Numbered from the stretch's first letter, positions 1 to 6,689 are shown. The stretch: DNA of 7,989 nt from Bacteroidales bacterium UBA1237 (GCA_002308935.1 DBWN01000195.1:1-7989); one strand, 5' to 3'. Notes: a model not told the origin generated them from the sequence alone. Program-made: numbers and translations.

Positions 1-336
1 GGACCTTCACTCATCATCGCTTACGCTCCTTGTATCAACCATGGTCTGAGGGCCGGTATGGGCCTTAGCCAGAAGGAGGAGAAACTCGCTGTCGAGTGCG
101 GTTACTGGCATCTCTACCGTTACAACCCTCTGCTCGAGGACCAGGGCAAGAACCCGTTCAGCCTTGACAGCAAGGAACCCGACTGGACCAAGTTCCAGGA
201 CTTCCTGAAGGGTGAGGTACGCTTCTCTTCTCTTTACAAGCTCTTCCCTGACAGGGCTGCTGAGCTTCTCGCCAAGACAGAAGAGTTCGCGAAGATCCGC
301 TACAACACCTACAAGAAACTTGCAGGCAAGGAGTAG
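1..336 (+). CDS. nifJ: Pyruvate:ferredoxin (flavodoxin) oxidoreductase, C-terminal fragment
   Basis: This is the last 111 residues of a gene that begins before the window; the frame is open from base 1 to the TAG at 334-336. The enzyme oxidatively decarboxylates pyruvate to acetyl-CoA and passes electrons to ferredoxin or flavodoxin. It is a cytoplasmic TPP and [4Fe-4S] enzyme of about 1180 residues in the family. The visible start, with the motif YAPCINHGL at residues 8-16, is characteristic of the end of the TPP-binding domain. By family knowledge its Cys (residue 11) is the last ligand of the cluster nearest TPP. The tail that follows (GYWHLYRYNP near residues 33-42, then NPFSLDSKEPDW) is also typical of this family's C-terminus. 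The ATG at 58 is internal and is not a start. A terminator lies just downstream, so the gene is not co-transcribed with the hydrolase unless there is readthrough. Identity is firm for this end only; other 2-oxoacid oxidoreductases are less likely. Confidence 0.93.
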   Translation, partial: GPSLIIAYAPCINHGLRAGMGLSQKEEKLAVECGYWHLYRYNPLLEDQGKNPFSLDSKEPDWTKFQDFLKGEVRFSSLYKLFPDRAAELLAKTEEFAKIRYNTYKKLAGKE

Positions 337-355
337 TATCCGGACCGTATCAATG

Positions 356-389
356 AAGCTGGGGATCCTTAGAGGTCCCCGGTTTTTTT
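356..389 (+). terminator. Intrinsic terminator after nifJ
   Basis: A stem formed by GGGGATC (361-367) and GGTCCCC (374-380) has a 6-nt loop and one G-U pair. It extends outward through the flanking bases 356-360 and 381-385, giving about 12 paired positions, and ends in seven T residues (383-389). It begins 20 bp after the nifJ stop codon, as expected for a rho-independent terminator of that gene. Confidence 0.88.
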
Positions 390-423
390 ATGCGGGAGAG
401 TGAAAGCGATTCTCCAAAAATGC

Positions 424-431
424 TATCTTTA
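424..431 (+). promoter_or_regulatory. Probable -7 box for the exported hydrolase gene
   Basis: TATCTTTA matches the Bacteroidota -7 consensus TAnnTTTG at every fixed position but the last. It lies between the nifJ terminator and the ATG at 453, which would leave a short leader of roughly 15 nt. No clear -33 TTTG element is visible upstream, so the call rests on the -7 box and its position. Confidence 0.5.
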
Positions 432-452
432 CACCGAATAAAAGTCTCTCCT

Positions 453-1475
453 ATGAATAAGATGATACTGATGGCGGTTTCGCTTTGTCTCGCAATTGCA
501 GGTACGGTTTCATTCGCGGCTTCTCCTAAGAAGACGGAACCGGTCAAACCTTCAAAAACCATCCTTCTTTATCCCAAAGGGCAGGATGCCGATGAGGGCA
601 TCATCGAGAACGGAGTCCGGTTGACGAGCGGACCTCTTGCAGACAATGGCCTCAGGGGAGAGGAGACTTCCCCTGGATACGGTGACACGTACAACGTCGG
701 GAACGGAGCATGTCTGGACCTTTATTTCCCCAAGAAGCCCAACGGACAGATGGTTGTCGTATGCCCAGGAGGAGGGTACTTCATGGTCTCCATGTGGAAC
801 GAAGGAAGCTGCGTCGCCGACTGGCTCGTTGAGAAGGGGATAACTGTCTGCGTAGTCAAATACCGCCTGCCCCAGGGAAACTGGGACATTCCCCTTCACG
901 ATGTGCAGAACGCTTTCCGCTACTGCAGGGCTCACGCCAAGGAGTGGGGGATAAGTAGCATGGGCATCATGGGCTTTTCCGCCGGAGGACATCTCGCCGC
1001 CACGGCGTCGGTGTATTTCACGGACAAGGAGACCAGACCCGATTTCTCGATTCTGCTTTATCCCGTCATATCAATCGAAGAGGGACTTACCCATCAAGGT
1101 ACGCACGACAATCTTATCGGTCGTAAGGAATCGTATATGGACAAGGGACTTACAGTGCTTGAATTTGAGGAGAACGTAAAGAAGTACGATGAACTTGTAA
1201 AACGCTATTCTCTCCAATATCAGGTGAAGGAGGATACCCCTAAGACGTTCCTTGCCTTGAGCGAAAACGACAATACAGTACCTCCCGAAAACAGCATACT
1301 TTATTATGAGGCGCTGAGGGCAAAGAAGGTTCCTGCGGAACTTCATATCTATCCTTCCGGAGGACACGGCTGGGGGTTCAGAAGGGAACCTTATGGGCGC
1401 GATACCCTTGGTGAACCTTACAGGAGTGTTTTCTTCACTGAACTCCTCTCTTTCCTGGAATCAGTCAGAGGCTAG
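453..1475 (+). CDS. Exported alpha/beta-hydrolase, esterase/acetyl-xylan-esterase-like
   Basis: The product is a 340-residue serine hydrolase, probably a periplasmic carboxylesterase acting on acyl groups such as sugar acetates. The start at ATG 453 is preferred over an upstream in-frame ATG at 390 because it begins a clean signal peptide (MNKM, then a hydrophobic core to residue 22, cut near Ala22/Ala23). The upstream start would add about 21 polar residues and sits right on the nifJ terminator. There is no lipobox. The fold signature is complete: an oxyanion-hole motif CPGGGY at 104-109, nucleophile elbow GFSAGG with Ser176, probable acid Asp273 in SENDNTVPPENS, and His305 in PSGGHGWGF. This architecture matches the BD-FAE/esterase group often annotated as esterase/lipase or acetyl esterase; the true substrate cannot be read from the sequence. 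No glycan-degradation genes lie beside it. Its stop codon overlaps the 3' end of cutC on the other strand by 11 bp. Confidence 0.9.
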   Translation: MNKMILMAVSLCLAIAGTVSFAASPKKTEPVKPSKTILLYPKGQDADEGIIENGVRLTSGPLADNGLRGEETSPGYGDTYNVGNGACLDLYFPKKPNGQMVVVCPGGGYFMVSMWNEGSCVADWLVEKGITVCVVKYRLPQGNWDIPLHDVQNAFRYCRAHAKEWGISSMGIMGFSAGGHLAATASVYFTDKETRPDFSILLYPVISIEEGLTHQGTHDNLIGRKESYMDKGLTVLEFEENVKKYDELVKRYSLQYQVKEDTPKTFLALSENDNTVPPENSILYYEALRAKKVPAELHIYPSGGHGWGFRREPYGRDTLGEPYRSVFFTELLSFLESVRG

Positions 1476-2124
1476 AAGCGCGAACGGCTGCGATTATGCC
1501 CGCCCTTGACCCGTGGATCTCATGGGCGAGGGTGGCATTCAGTATCTTGACGGCATTGTCCGGCGTGACCCCGCATCCTGGCATGACTGATACCCTCCCT
1601 GCCGAAAGGCGGACCATTTCCTTCAGTACCGGTATGCCTTCTTCGGCGGTAGCGGCGCCCCCGGAAGAAAGCACCCTGTCCACGCCTAGTGACATGACGT
1701 CCCGAAGGCGCCCGAAAATGTCTCCGGGTTCATCTATCGCCCTATGGAAAGTGACGCTGAGGGAATGCTTCCTGGCCTCTTCAACAAGTTTTCCGCAGAC
1801 GGGTATGTCCACTTCGCCGGAAGGAGTGAGCGCTCCGATAACGACACCGTCCACCAGTCCGGATTCTCCGCAGAACCTTATCTGTTCCAACATGGTGGCC
1901 ACTTCTTTGGCATTGTACACGAAATCTCCCTCCCTAGGGCGGATGAGCACGTTAAGGTCTATGTGAAGGGATTCACCGGCGAGAATGATATCGTCATAGG
2001 AAGGGGTGAGACCCCCTGTTTGAAGATCACGGCAGAGTTCGACCCTGTCCGCTCCCGTTTCCTGTGCCTTGAGGGCGGCTTCGGCTCCAGGGGAGCATAT
2101 CTCAACTGATATTGCTGTAGTCAT
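1465..2124 (-). CDS. cutC: CutC family protein (copper homeostasis), short C-terminus
   Basis: The 219-residue product is a CutC-type TIM barrel, a cytoplasmic protein historically linked to copper homeostasis. In E. coli the copper phenotype was later attributed to the MicL sRNA made from this locus, so the protein's own role is unsettled. Family landmarks in order are VEIC (7-10), GADRVELC (24-31), GGLTPS (37-42), IRPREGDFVY (61-70), DGVVIGAL (92-99), VTFHRAID (124-131), LSSGG (152-156) and MPGCGV (181-186). The ATG at 2122-2124 lies inside the end of recG, so the two genes overlap by 23 bp and are probably translationally coupled as the last part of a pdxA-recG-cutC operon. The protein ends about 14 residues after the EIHGS strand (202-206), roughly 30 residues shorter than E. 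coli CutC (248 aa). The missing part corresponds to the C-terminal helix region. No frameshifted remnant is visible beyond the stop. Confidence 0.92.
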   Translation of the reverse strand: MTTAISVEICSPGAEAALKAQETGADRVELCRDLQTGGLTPSYDDIILAGESLHIDLNVLIRPREGDFVYNAKEVATMLEQIRFCGESGLVDGVVIGALTPSGEVDIPVCGKLVEEARKHSLSVTFHRAIDEPGDIFGRLRDVMSLGVDRVLSSGGAATAEEGIPVLKEMVRLSAGRVSVMPGCGVTPDNAVKILNATLAHEIHGSRAGIIAAVRASSL

Positions 2125-4231
2125 CCGTCTTGTACTTGTCTTTCCTCAGTTCCTGGACCAGAGGCTGGTTCCTCTGGCTGGTAAGTGCGGGATCCGCCTG
2201 GAGGACCTTCTCTGCGTAGTCCCTGGCGTCCTGGAGTATCCTTCCGTCCTTAGCGAGCGAAGCTATGTTGAGGGAGACGGGAAGTCCGCTCTGCTGGGTG
2301 CCTTCAAGGTCTCCGGGGCCTCTCATCTTCATGTCCTCTTCCGCCAGCTGGAAACCGTCCTCCGTCTCGCACATGAGCTCCAGCCTGTGTTCTGATTCCT
2401 TGCTGACCTTGTCCCCTTTGACAAGTACGCAGAAGGACTTGTCGCTGCCTCTTCCGACCCTTCCCCTGAGCTGATGGAGCTGGCTGAGGCCGAACCTTTC
2501 AGCGCTCTCGATGACCATCACTGAAGCGTTCGGGACGTCGACTCCCACTTCAATTACGGTGGTGGAGACAAGGATGTGGGCCCTTCCTGCGGCGAAGGCG
2601 GACATGTTGAAGTTCTTTTCTTCGTTGGTCTGCTTGCCGTGGACGATGGCCACCTTGTATGGAGGGAAGGGGAAGTCCTCAACGAGCTTCTCGTATCCTT
2701 TCTCAAGGTTCTTGTAGTCCACCTTTTCGCTTTCGAAGATGAGGGGATAGACTACGAACACCTGACGTCCGAGGGCTATCTGGTCCTTCATGAACTTGTT
2801 GAGGGCGTATCTCCTCTTTTCGGTGATGAGCATCGTCTGGACGGGCTTTCGTCCGGGAGGCATCTCGTCAATGACAGATACGTCGAGATCCCCGTAGAGA
2901 GTCATCGCGAGTGTCCTCGGTATGGGGGTCGCCGTCATCACAAGCACGTGAGGCGGAATGCCGCAGGAAGTCTTGTTCCAGAGCTTCGCCCTCTGCTCGA
3001 CTCCGAAACGGTGCTGCTCATCAATGATGGCGAGGCCGAGATTCTTGAACTGTACGGTGTCCTCGATGAGGGCGTGAGTCCCCACGACTATTCCTATGGA
3101 ACCGTCCAGAAGACCCTCGTGTATGGCCTTCCTTTCGGAAGTCTTGGTGCTTCCGGTCAGAAGGGCGACCTTCACGTCCGTCGGGGCCAGGTATTTGGAT
3201 ATGTTCTTGAAATGCTGCTGGGTGAGGACTTCAGTCGGTGCCATTATGCAGGCCTGGAATCCGTTACCTATGGCGATGAGCGATGACAGCACTGCCACCA
3301 TCGTCTTGCCGCTTCCCACGTCGCCCTGCAGAAGACGGTTCATCTGGTGTCCGCTCTTGAGATCGGCGTGGATCTCACGGATCACCCTTTTCTGCGCTCC
3401 TGTCAGTTCGTAGGGGAGAGCGTTGAAGCAGTCATTGAAAGCTTTTCCCACTTTGGGCATTGGAAGCCCGTTTTCAGCGCGGCTCCTGACGAACTTCTGC
3501 TTGAGGAGAGAGAGCTGCAGGAAGAAGAGCTCCTCGAACTTCAATCGGTACTTAGCCTTGTCAAGGGACTGTGTGTCCTTCGGGAAATGTATTGTAAGAA
3601 GAGCCGTCTTGAGGGGTATCAGACCCTTGTCCCTGAGTATATAGTCGGGAAGGGTCTCTTTTATCTCAGGGAGGGTGAGGTCGAGGGCCTTTGACATCAG
3701 GCGGTTCATCACCTTGCCCGTTATGCCGGCGTTCTTCAATGCTTCGGTGGACGGATATACTCCTGTCATCACTCCGGCGCCCCCTTTCTGTGAAGGGTCC
3801 TGGACGATGGGCGGATCGATTTCGGGATGGACCATGTTTATCCTTCCCGAGAAGAAGGATGGCTTGCCGAAGAAGAGCCAGGTGCTTCCCACCTGGAGCC
3901 TTTCCATCGTGTACTTGATCCCCTTGAAGAACACAAGCTCTATCTGGCCTGTGCCGTCACTGACGAATGCCGAGAACTTCTTGAGTTTCCCGCCGGGAGC
4001 GGGGGCGGGCGCACTGATCGAGACCACCGACCCCTGGAACTGGACGAAGGCGGAATCGCTCCGGATGTCCTTTATGGGCACAATGGTGCTGCGGTCTATG
4101 TATCTGAACGGGTAGAATCTTATAAGCTCACCTATCGTACTGATCTCCAACTCTTTCTTAAGGAGCGCGGCCCTTTTCGGCCCCACCCCCGGCAGGAACT
4201 GGATGTCCGAGTCGAGATTGTTGGTGTACAT
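2102..4231 (-). CDS. recG: ATP-dependent DNA helicase RecG
   Basis: RecG is a double-stranded DNA translocase that reverses stalled replication forks and processes recombination intermediates and R-loops in the nucleoid. The 709-residue product is full length (about 690 in E. coli). An N-terminal helix-hairpin-like segment (FLPGVGPKRA, 12-21) leads into the OB-fold wedge domain (about 60-140), which grips the branch point. The helicase core follows, with Walker A GDVGSGKT (303-310), Walker B DEQH (404-407), motif III TATPIPR (433-439) and motif VI QLRGRVGRG (587-595). The family-specific C-terminal stretch EEDMKMRGPGDLEGTQQSG (631-649) covers the TRG translocation region and separates RecG from other superfamily 2 helicases. 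The start follows the pdxA stop by 18 bp and the end overlaps cutC by 23 bp, so it is the middle gene of a leftward operon. No key residue appears missing. Confidence 0.98.
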   Translation of the reverse strand: MYTNNLDSDIQFLPGVGPKRAALLKKELEISTIGELIRFYPFRYIDRSTIVPIKDIRSDSAFVQFQGSVVSISAPAPAPGGKLKKFSAFVSDGTGQIELVFFKGIKYTMERLQVGSTWLFFGKPSFFSGRINMVHPEIDPPIVQDPSQKGGAGVMTGVYPSTEALKNAGITGKVMNRLMSKALDLTLPEIKETLPDYILRDKGLIPLKTALLTIHFPKDTQSLDKAKYRLKFEELFFLQLSLLKQKFVRSRAENGLPMPKVGKAFNDCFNALPYELTGAQKRVIREIHADLKSGHQMNRLLQGDVGSGKTMVAVLSSLIAIGNGFQACIMAPTEVLTQQHFKNISKYLAPTDVKVALLTGSTKTSERKAIHEGLLDGSIGIVVGTHALIEDTVQFKNLGLAIIDEQHRFGVEQRAKLWNKTSCGIPPHVLVMTATPIPRTLAMTLYGDLDVSVIDEMPPGRKPVQTMLITEKRRYALNKFMKDQIALGRQVFVVYPLIFESEKVDYKNLEKGYEKLVEDFPFPPYKVAIVHGKQTNEEKNFNMSAFAAGRAHILVSTTVIEVGVDVPNASVMVIESAERFGLSQLHQLRGRVGRGSDKSFCVLVKGDKVSKESEHRLELMCETEDGFQLAEEDMKMRGPGDLEGTQQSGLPVSLNIASLAKDGRILQDARDYAEKVLQADPALTSQRNQPLVQELRKDKYKTDDYSNIS

Positions 4232-4249
4232 GGCGGCTTGTGCGGGGTG

Positions 4250-5341
4250 TTATGCTATCTGGGGACGTCCCTTTTTACGGTTGTCTTCAGGTGCGTCATG
4301 ATGCCTCTCCGGCATCTTCCCTTCAAGGAGGGCGTCATATGCCAGACGGCTGCGGAAAATGTCAATGGCGGTGTAGATGGCGCACATCATCGAATGGGGA
4401 TCGGCCTGGTCGCGTCCGACCATGTCGTAAGCTGTGCCGTGGTCTGGGGATGTCCTTACGATGGGGAGGCCTGCAGTGAAGTTCACGCCGCTTTCGAAAG
4501 CGAGAGCCTTGAAAGGAGCGAGACCCTGGTCATGGTACATGGCGAGGGTGGCGTCGAACTTGGCGTAGTTGCCCATGCTGAAGAATCCGTCGGGGGAGTA
4601 CGGGCCGAAAGCCATGATCCCTTCCTCGTTGGCGGCTTTGACCGCAGGGAGGATGATGGTCTGCTCTTCGTCTCCGAGGAGTCCTCCGTCACCGCAGTGG
4701 GGATTGAGGCCGAGGACAGCGATCTTGGGCTCGATGACACCGAAGTCCCTCTTGAGCGAAGACTGCATCAGACGCAGTTTGGTCACGATGCTTTCGGAAG
4801 TAATGCTGCCCGGAACGTCCTTAAGGGGAATATGTCCTGTGACGACAGCGACTTTGAGACGGTCGCTCACCATGAACATAAGAACCTCTTCCACATCGAA
4901 CTCCTTCTCCAGGTACTCGGTATGTCCTGTGTGCCCGAAACCTTCCACATTCATTGCCCTCTTGTTGATGGGGGCGGTCACGAGAACGTCGATGTCCCCG
5001 TTCTTTATGTCCGAGACGGCCTTCTCAAGTGAGATTATAGCGGCTTTCGCGGAATCGTTGGTGGGCTTTCCGGGCTCAAGTCCTATGGAATCTGGGACGC
5101 AGCTGACGATGTTGATGCAGCGGGGTTTGGCCTCTGAAGCTGAACCGATCAGACGCGTCTCCATATGGTCTATGTTGTGGAGGCTTTTACGGTAGATTCC
5201 GAAAGATTTGGAGGAACCGTAGATGACCGGAGTGAAGGACTCCAGTATCCTTGCGTCCGCCAGTGCCTTGATTATTACTTCGTATCCTATTCCGTTTGAG
5301 TCGCCCGCCGTGATTCCGACGGTAATCTTGTTGTTTATCAT
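4250..5341 (-). CDS. pdxA: 4-hydroxythreonine-4-phosphate dehydrogenase
   Basis: PdxA oxidises 4-phosphohydroxy-L-threonine with NAD(P), giving after decarboxylation the amino-ketone that PdxJ joins to deoxyxylulose 5-phosphate in the DXP-dependent vitamin B6 pathway. The cytoplasmic enzyme is a metal-dependent homodimer. The 363-residue product carries GDSNGIGYE (13-21, the family's GDPxGIGPE motif with Ser and Tyr variants), VTAPINK (121-127), GHTEYL (139-144), LNPHCGD (212-218), YHDQGLAPFK (269-278) and RTSPDHGTAYD (296-306). The divalent-metal ligands are expected at His170, His215 and His270, by comparison with E. coli H166, H211 and H266. It is about 35 residues longer than E. coli PdxA, with insertions in the first half and a basic, low-complexity tail (about 346-363). 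It leads a tight operon with recG and cutC, driven by the -7 box at 5404-5411. A gluconate or erythronate paralogue (PdxA2 type) is the main alternative, but no acid-sugar catabolic neighbours support that. Confidence 0.96.
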   Translation of the reverse strand: MINNKITVGITAGDSNGIGYEVIIKALADARILESFTPVIYGSSKSFGIYRKSLHNIDHMETRLIGSASEAKPRCINIVSCVPDSIGLEPGKPTNDSAKAAIISLEKAVSDIKNGDIDVLVTAPINKRAMNVEGFGHTGHTEYLEKEFDVEEVLMFMVSDRLKVAVVTGHIPLKDVPGSITSESIVTKLRLMQSSLKRDFGVIEPKIAVLGLNPHCGDGGLLGDEEQTIILPAVKAANEEGIMAFGPYSPDGFFSMGNYAKFDATLAMYHDQGLAPFKALAFESGVNFTAGLPIVRTSPDHGTAYDMVGRDQADPHSMMCAIYTAIDIFRSRLAYDALLEGKMPERHHDAPEDNRKKGRPQIA

Positions 5342-5375
5342 GCGTATGGAATGTTTCTGTTAGCGGGTATTTACG

Positions 5376-5399
5376 TTGAGGCCGCACTCTTGCGGTCAA
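5376..5399 (-). promoter_or_regulatory. Hairpin at the predicted 5' end of the pdxA-recG-cutC message
   Basis: TTGA (5376-5379) pairs with TCAA (5396-5399) and CCGCA (5382-5386) pairs with TGCGG (5391-5395), with a 2-nt bulge (5380-5381) and a 4-nt loop. On the transcribed minus strand this falls immediately downstream of the -7 box, so it would lie at or next to the transcript's 5' end. It has no T-tract and so is not a terminator. It could protect the mRNA 5' end or be an operator-like inverted repeat. The structure is seen in the sequence; the role is inferred. Confidence 0.45.
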
Positions 5400-5403
5400 A
5401 ATG

Positions 5404-5411
5404 CAAATCTA
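5404..5411 (-). promoter_or_regulatory. -7 promoter box of the pdxA operon
   Basis: Read on the minus strand, this is TAGATTTG followed by C, a perfect match to the Bacteroidota -7 consensus TAnnTTTG. The predicted transcript start near 5398 gives a leader of about 57 nt to the pdxA ATG. No convincing -33 TTTG element is seen further upstream (about 5430-5435). The terminator of the upstream gene pair lies just beyond, so this is a natural start for a new transcription unit. Confidence 0.7.
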
Positions 5412-5461
5412 CGAAAAAAGGTGCGTATTTCCTTTAGTTGTGCCTGTCGGAAAGGGAAATG

Positions 5462-5501
5462 GAAAAAGAAAACCCGCCACCGGAGGCGAGTCCGGAGCGG
5501 G
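5462..5501 (-). terminator. Intrinsic terminator of the rnhA / secreted-protein unit
   Basis: CCCGC (5473-5477) pairs with GCGGG (5497-5501), and inside it CCGGA (5480-5484) pairs with TCCGG (5491-5495) around a 6-nt loop. On the minus strand the stem is followed by TTTTCTTTTTCC (5462-5473 region). It starts about 22 bp after the stop codon of the secreted-protein gene and separates that unit from the pdxA promoter. Confidence 0.87.
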
Positions 5502-5523
5502 CATAATGCTTGTGGACCTTGCT

Positions 5524-6069
5524 CTACTGCTCTTTGGGATGGAGTTTACGGTAGACTTTCAGTGAGGTCAGCAATGATCCGAACTCGCTCTTCTGGATGT
5601 GGGTGGCACGTACCATACCTTCGCTGCCGGAAGGCAGGCTGAATTCAAGGATCTTGGCGGAGAGGAGCTTACGGGATGTGACCTTCACGGGAACGAGTTC
5701 TCCGTTGGGACGGATTGCGGCGAAGCAACCGGTGATCTCCTTCTCGGATTGCCTTGGAAGTTTGTAGAAGTCTTTGATTTCCTCCATTTTGGCGACCGCT
5801 TCCTCAAGAGTGCCGCCAAGGGGTATGAAGAGCTCATAGACTGGATCGAAAGTGAGCTGAAGGATGTCAGTCCCGATTCCGAGATGTCCCAAAGAAAGGT
5901 AATACATGCGGGGAGACTCGTCGTTCATGTAGAAGACTTCGAGTTCGACCGTGTTCAGGTCCTCGGTCTCGAGCTGGACTATTTCCATCCTCTGTGCCAG
6001 CATGTTGTTCTGGGCGAATGCGCCCAGGGTGAATATCGTCAATGCGATAGTGATGATCAGTCTTTTCAT
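5524..6069 (-). CDS. Secreted protein of unknown function
   Basis: I do not recognise this 181-residue protein. Residues 1-19 form a clear Sec signal peptide: MKR, a hydrophobic core, then the AFA cut site. The first mature residue is Gln20, which fits the Bacteroidota Q-rule, where mature secreted proteins often start with Gln that becomes pyroglutamate. The mature part (about 160 residues) is mixed alpha/beta with no further membrane segment and no lipobox. It contains an acidic stretch (residues 33-51, many Glu/Asp) and a helix-like segment around 87-104. The C-terminal half, near 112-175, looks like alternating beta strands. It has one Cys (115), so no internal disulfide. The start is the ATG at 6067-6069; an upstream in-frame TTG at 6075 is less likely. 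It lies 32 bp downstream of rnhA and is followed by a terminator, so it is probably the second gene of that unit. It is likely periplasmic or extracellular. Confidence 0.85.
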   Translation of the reverse strand: MKRLIITIALTIFTLGAFAQNNMLAQRMEIVQLETEDLNTVELEVFYMNDESPRMYYLSLGHLGIGTDILQLTFDPVYELFIPLGGTLEEAVAKMEEIKDFYKLPRQSEKEITGCFAAIRPNGELVPVKVTSRKLLSAKILEFSLPSGSEGMVRATHIQKSEFGSLLTSLKVYRKLHPKEQ

Positions 6070-6101
6070 TAACAAAATACTTAATATTGTTGCTGTATCG
6101 C

Positions 6102-6632
6102 CTATTCTCCAAAAAGGGTGCCCGAATCCGTGGGAAGGGTATCGTTGATGAAGCCTTCATCTTCGGGAAGGGTCTCACCCCTTGAGATCGCGCCCTGTCC
6201 GGCATCCACTGCAAGGGCGTCGCATCTTTCGTTCTCGGGATGGCCGGCATGGCCTTTAAGCCAATGGAAGGTGACACGGTGCTTCCTGTAGATGGCAAGG
6301 AACCTCCGCCAGAGGTCAGGGTTCTTGACTTTTTTCCAGTCCTTCCTCTCCCAACCGAAGACCCAGCCTTCAGTGACGGCCTTGACAACGTATGAGGAAT
6401 CGCTCCAGACTTCCACTATGGCGTTTTCCCATTTGATCTGCTCCAGACCGAGTATGACCGCCAGAAGTTCCATGCGGTTGTTTGTCGTCAGTGCGAAGCC
6501 ACCGCTCATTTCTTTGCGGAGATTGCCGCACTTGAGGACTATGCCGTAGCCTCCCGGACCGGGGTTTCCGCTGCATGCCCCGTCGGTGTAAAGGTATATT
6601 GTGGGTAAATTGATCATCGTGTCCTTTGCCAT
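6102..6632 (-). CDS. rnhA: Ribonuclease HI
   Basis: RNase HI cuts the RNA strand of RNA-DNA hybrids, removing R-loops and primers in the cytoplasm with Mg2+. The 176-residue product has the complete catalytic set: Asp17 in YTDGACSGNPGPGGYG (15-30), Glu55 in NNRMELLAVI (51-60), Asp78 in VWSDSSYVVKAV (75-86) and Asp138 in GHAGHPENERCDALA (127-141). The flexible catalytic His is His128. A basic handle-like segment (about 96-118, rich in Lys, Arg and Trp) matches the substrate-binding handle of the E. coli type. The ORF runs about 30 acidic residues past the usual end of the domain (E. coli enzyme, 155 aa). ATG 6632 is preferred because the -7 box at 6650-6657 puts the transcript start a few bases upstream; an internal ATG at 6617 is the alternative. 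It is divergent from rmlD and probably shares a transcript with the downstream secreted-protein gene. Confidence 0.97.
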   Translation of the reverse strand: MAKDTMINLPTIYLYTDGACSGNPGPGGYGIVLKCGNLRKEMSGGFALTTNNRMELLAVILGLEQIKWENAIVEVWSDSSYVVKAVTEGWVFGWERKDWKKVKNPDLWRRFLAIYRKHRVTFHWLKGHAGHPENERCDALAVDAGQGAISRGETLPEDEGFINDTLPTDSGTLFGE

Positions 6633-6649
6633 GGTGTTTTCAGACTATG

Positions 6650-6657
6650 CAAAAGTA
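6650..6657 (-). promoter_or_regulatory. -7 promoter box of rnhA
   Basis: On the minus strand this reads TACTTTTG, a full match to TAnnTTTG. The predicted start, about 6643, leaves a leader of about 10 nt before the rnhA ATG. No strong -33 element is visible at the expected distance (near 6676-6681 the minus strand reads TTTCCG). It is back to back with the rmlD promoter, whose -7 box begins 33 bp away. Confidence 0.65.
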
Positions 6658-6689
6658 CCCAATCTTGGCGATATACGGAAATCTTTAAC

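Noticed and set aside
390..452. An upstream in-frame ATG that would extend the hydrolase by 21 residues.
   Set aside because: The extra residues are polar and would precede the signal peptide; the ATG lies right at the terminator T-tract and upstream of the predicted promoter.
1400..1500. Idea that cutC is frameshifted and its C-terminal coding continues in another minus-strand frame.
   Set aside because: The other minus-strand frames show early stops and no CutC C-terminal motif; this DNA codes for the hydrolase end on the plus strand.
2576..3286. A 236-codon plus-strand open frame inside recG.
   Set aside because: It is wholly antisense to the RecG helicase core and carries no motif; the recG reading is unbroken and conserved.
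3827..5032. A 401-codon open frame on the plus strand, antisense to recG and pdxA.
   Set aside because: Both minus-strand genes are clearly real with full motif sets, and the plus-strand translation shows no recognisable domain. Long antisense open frames arise here from codon bias.
6070..6090. A -7-like TATTTTG on the minus strand just upstream of the secreted-protein gene, with an imperfect AT-rich inverted repeat.
   Set aside because: It is one base short of TAnnTTTG spacing and so close to the ATG that the transcript would be leaderless. The inverted repeat is weak and AT-rich; co-transcription with rnhA explains the gene.
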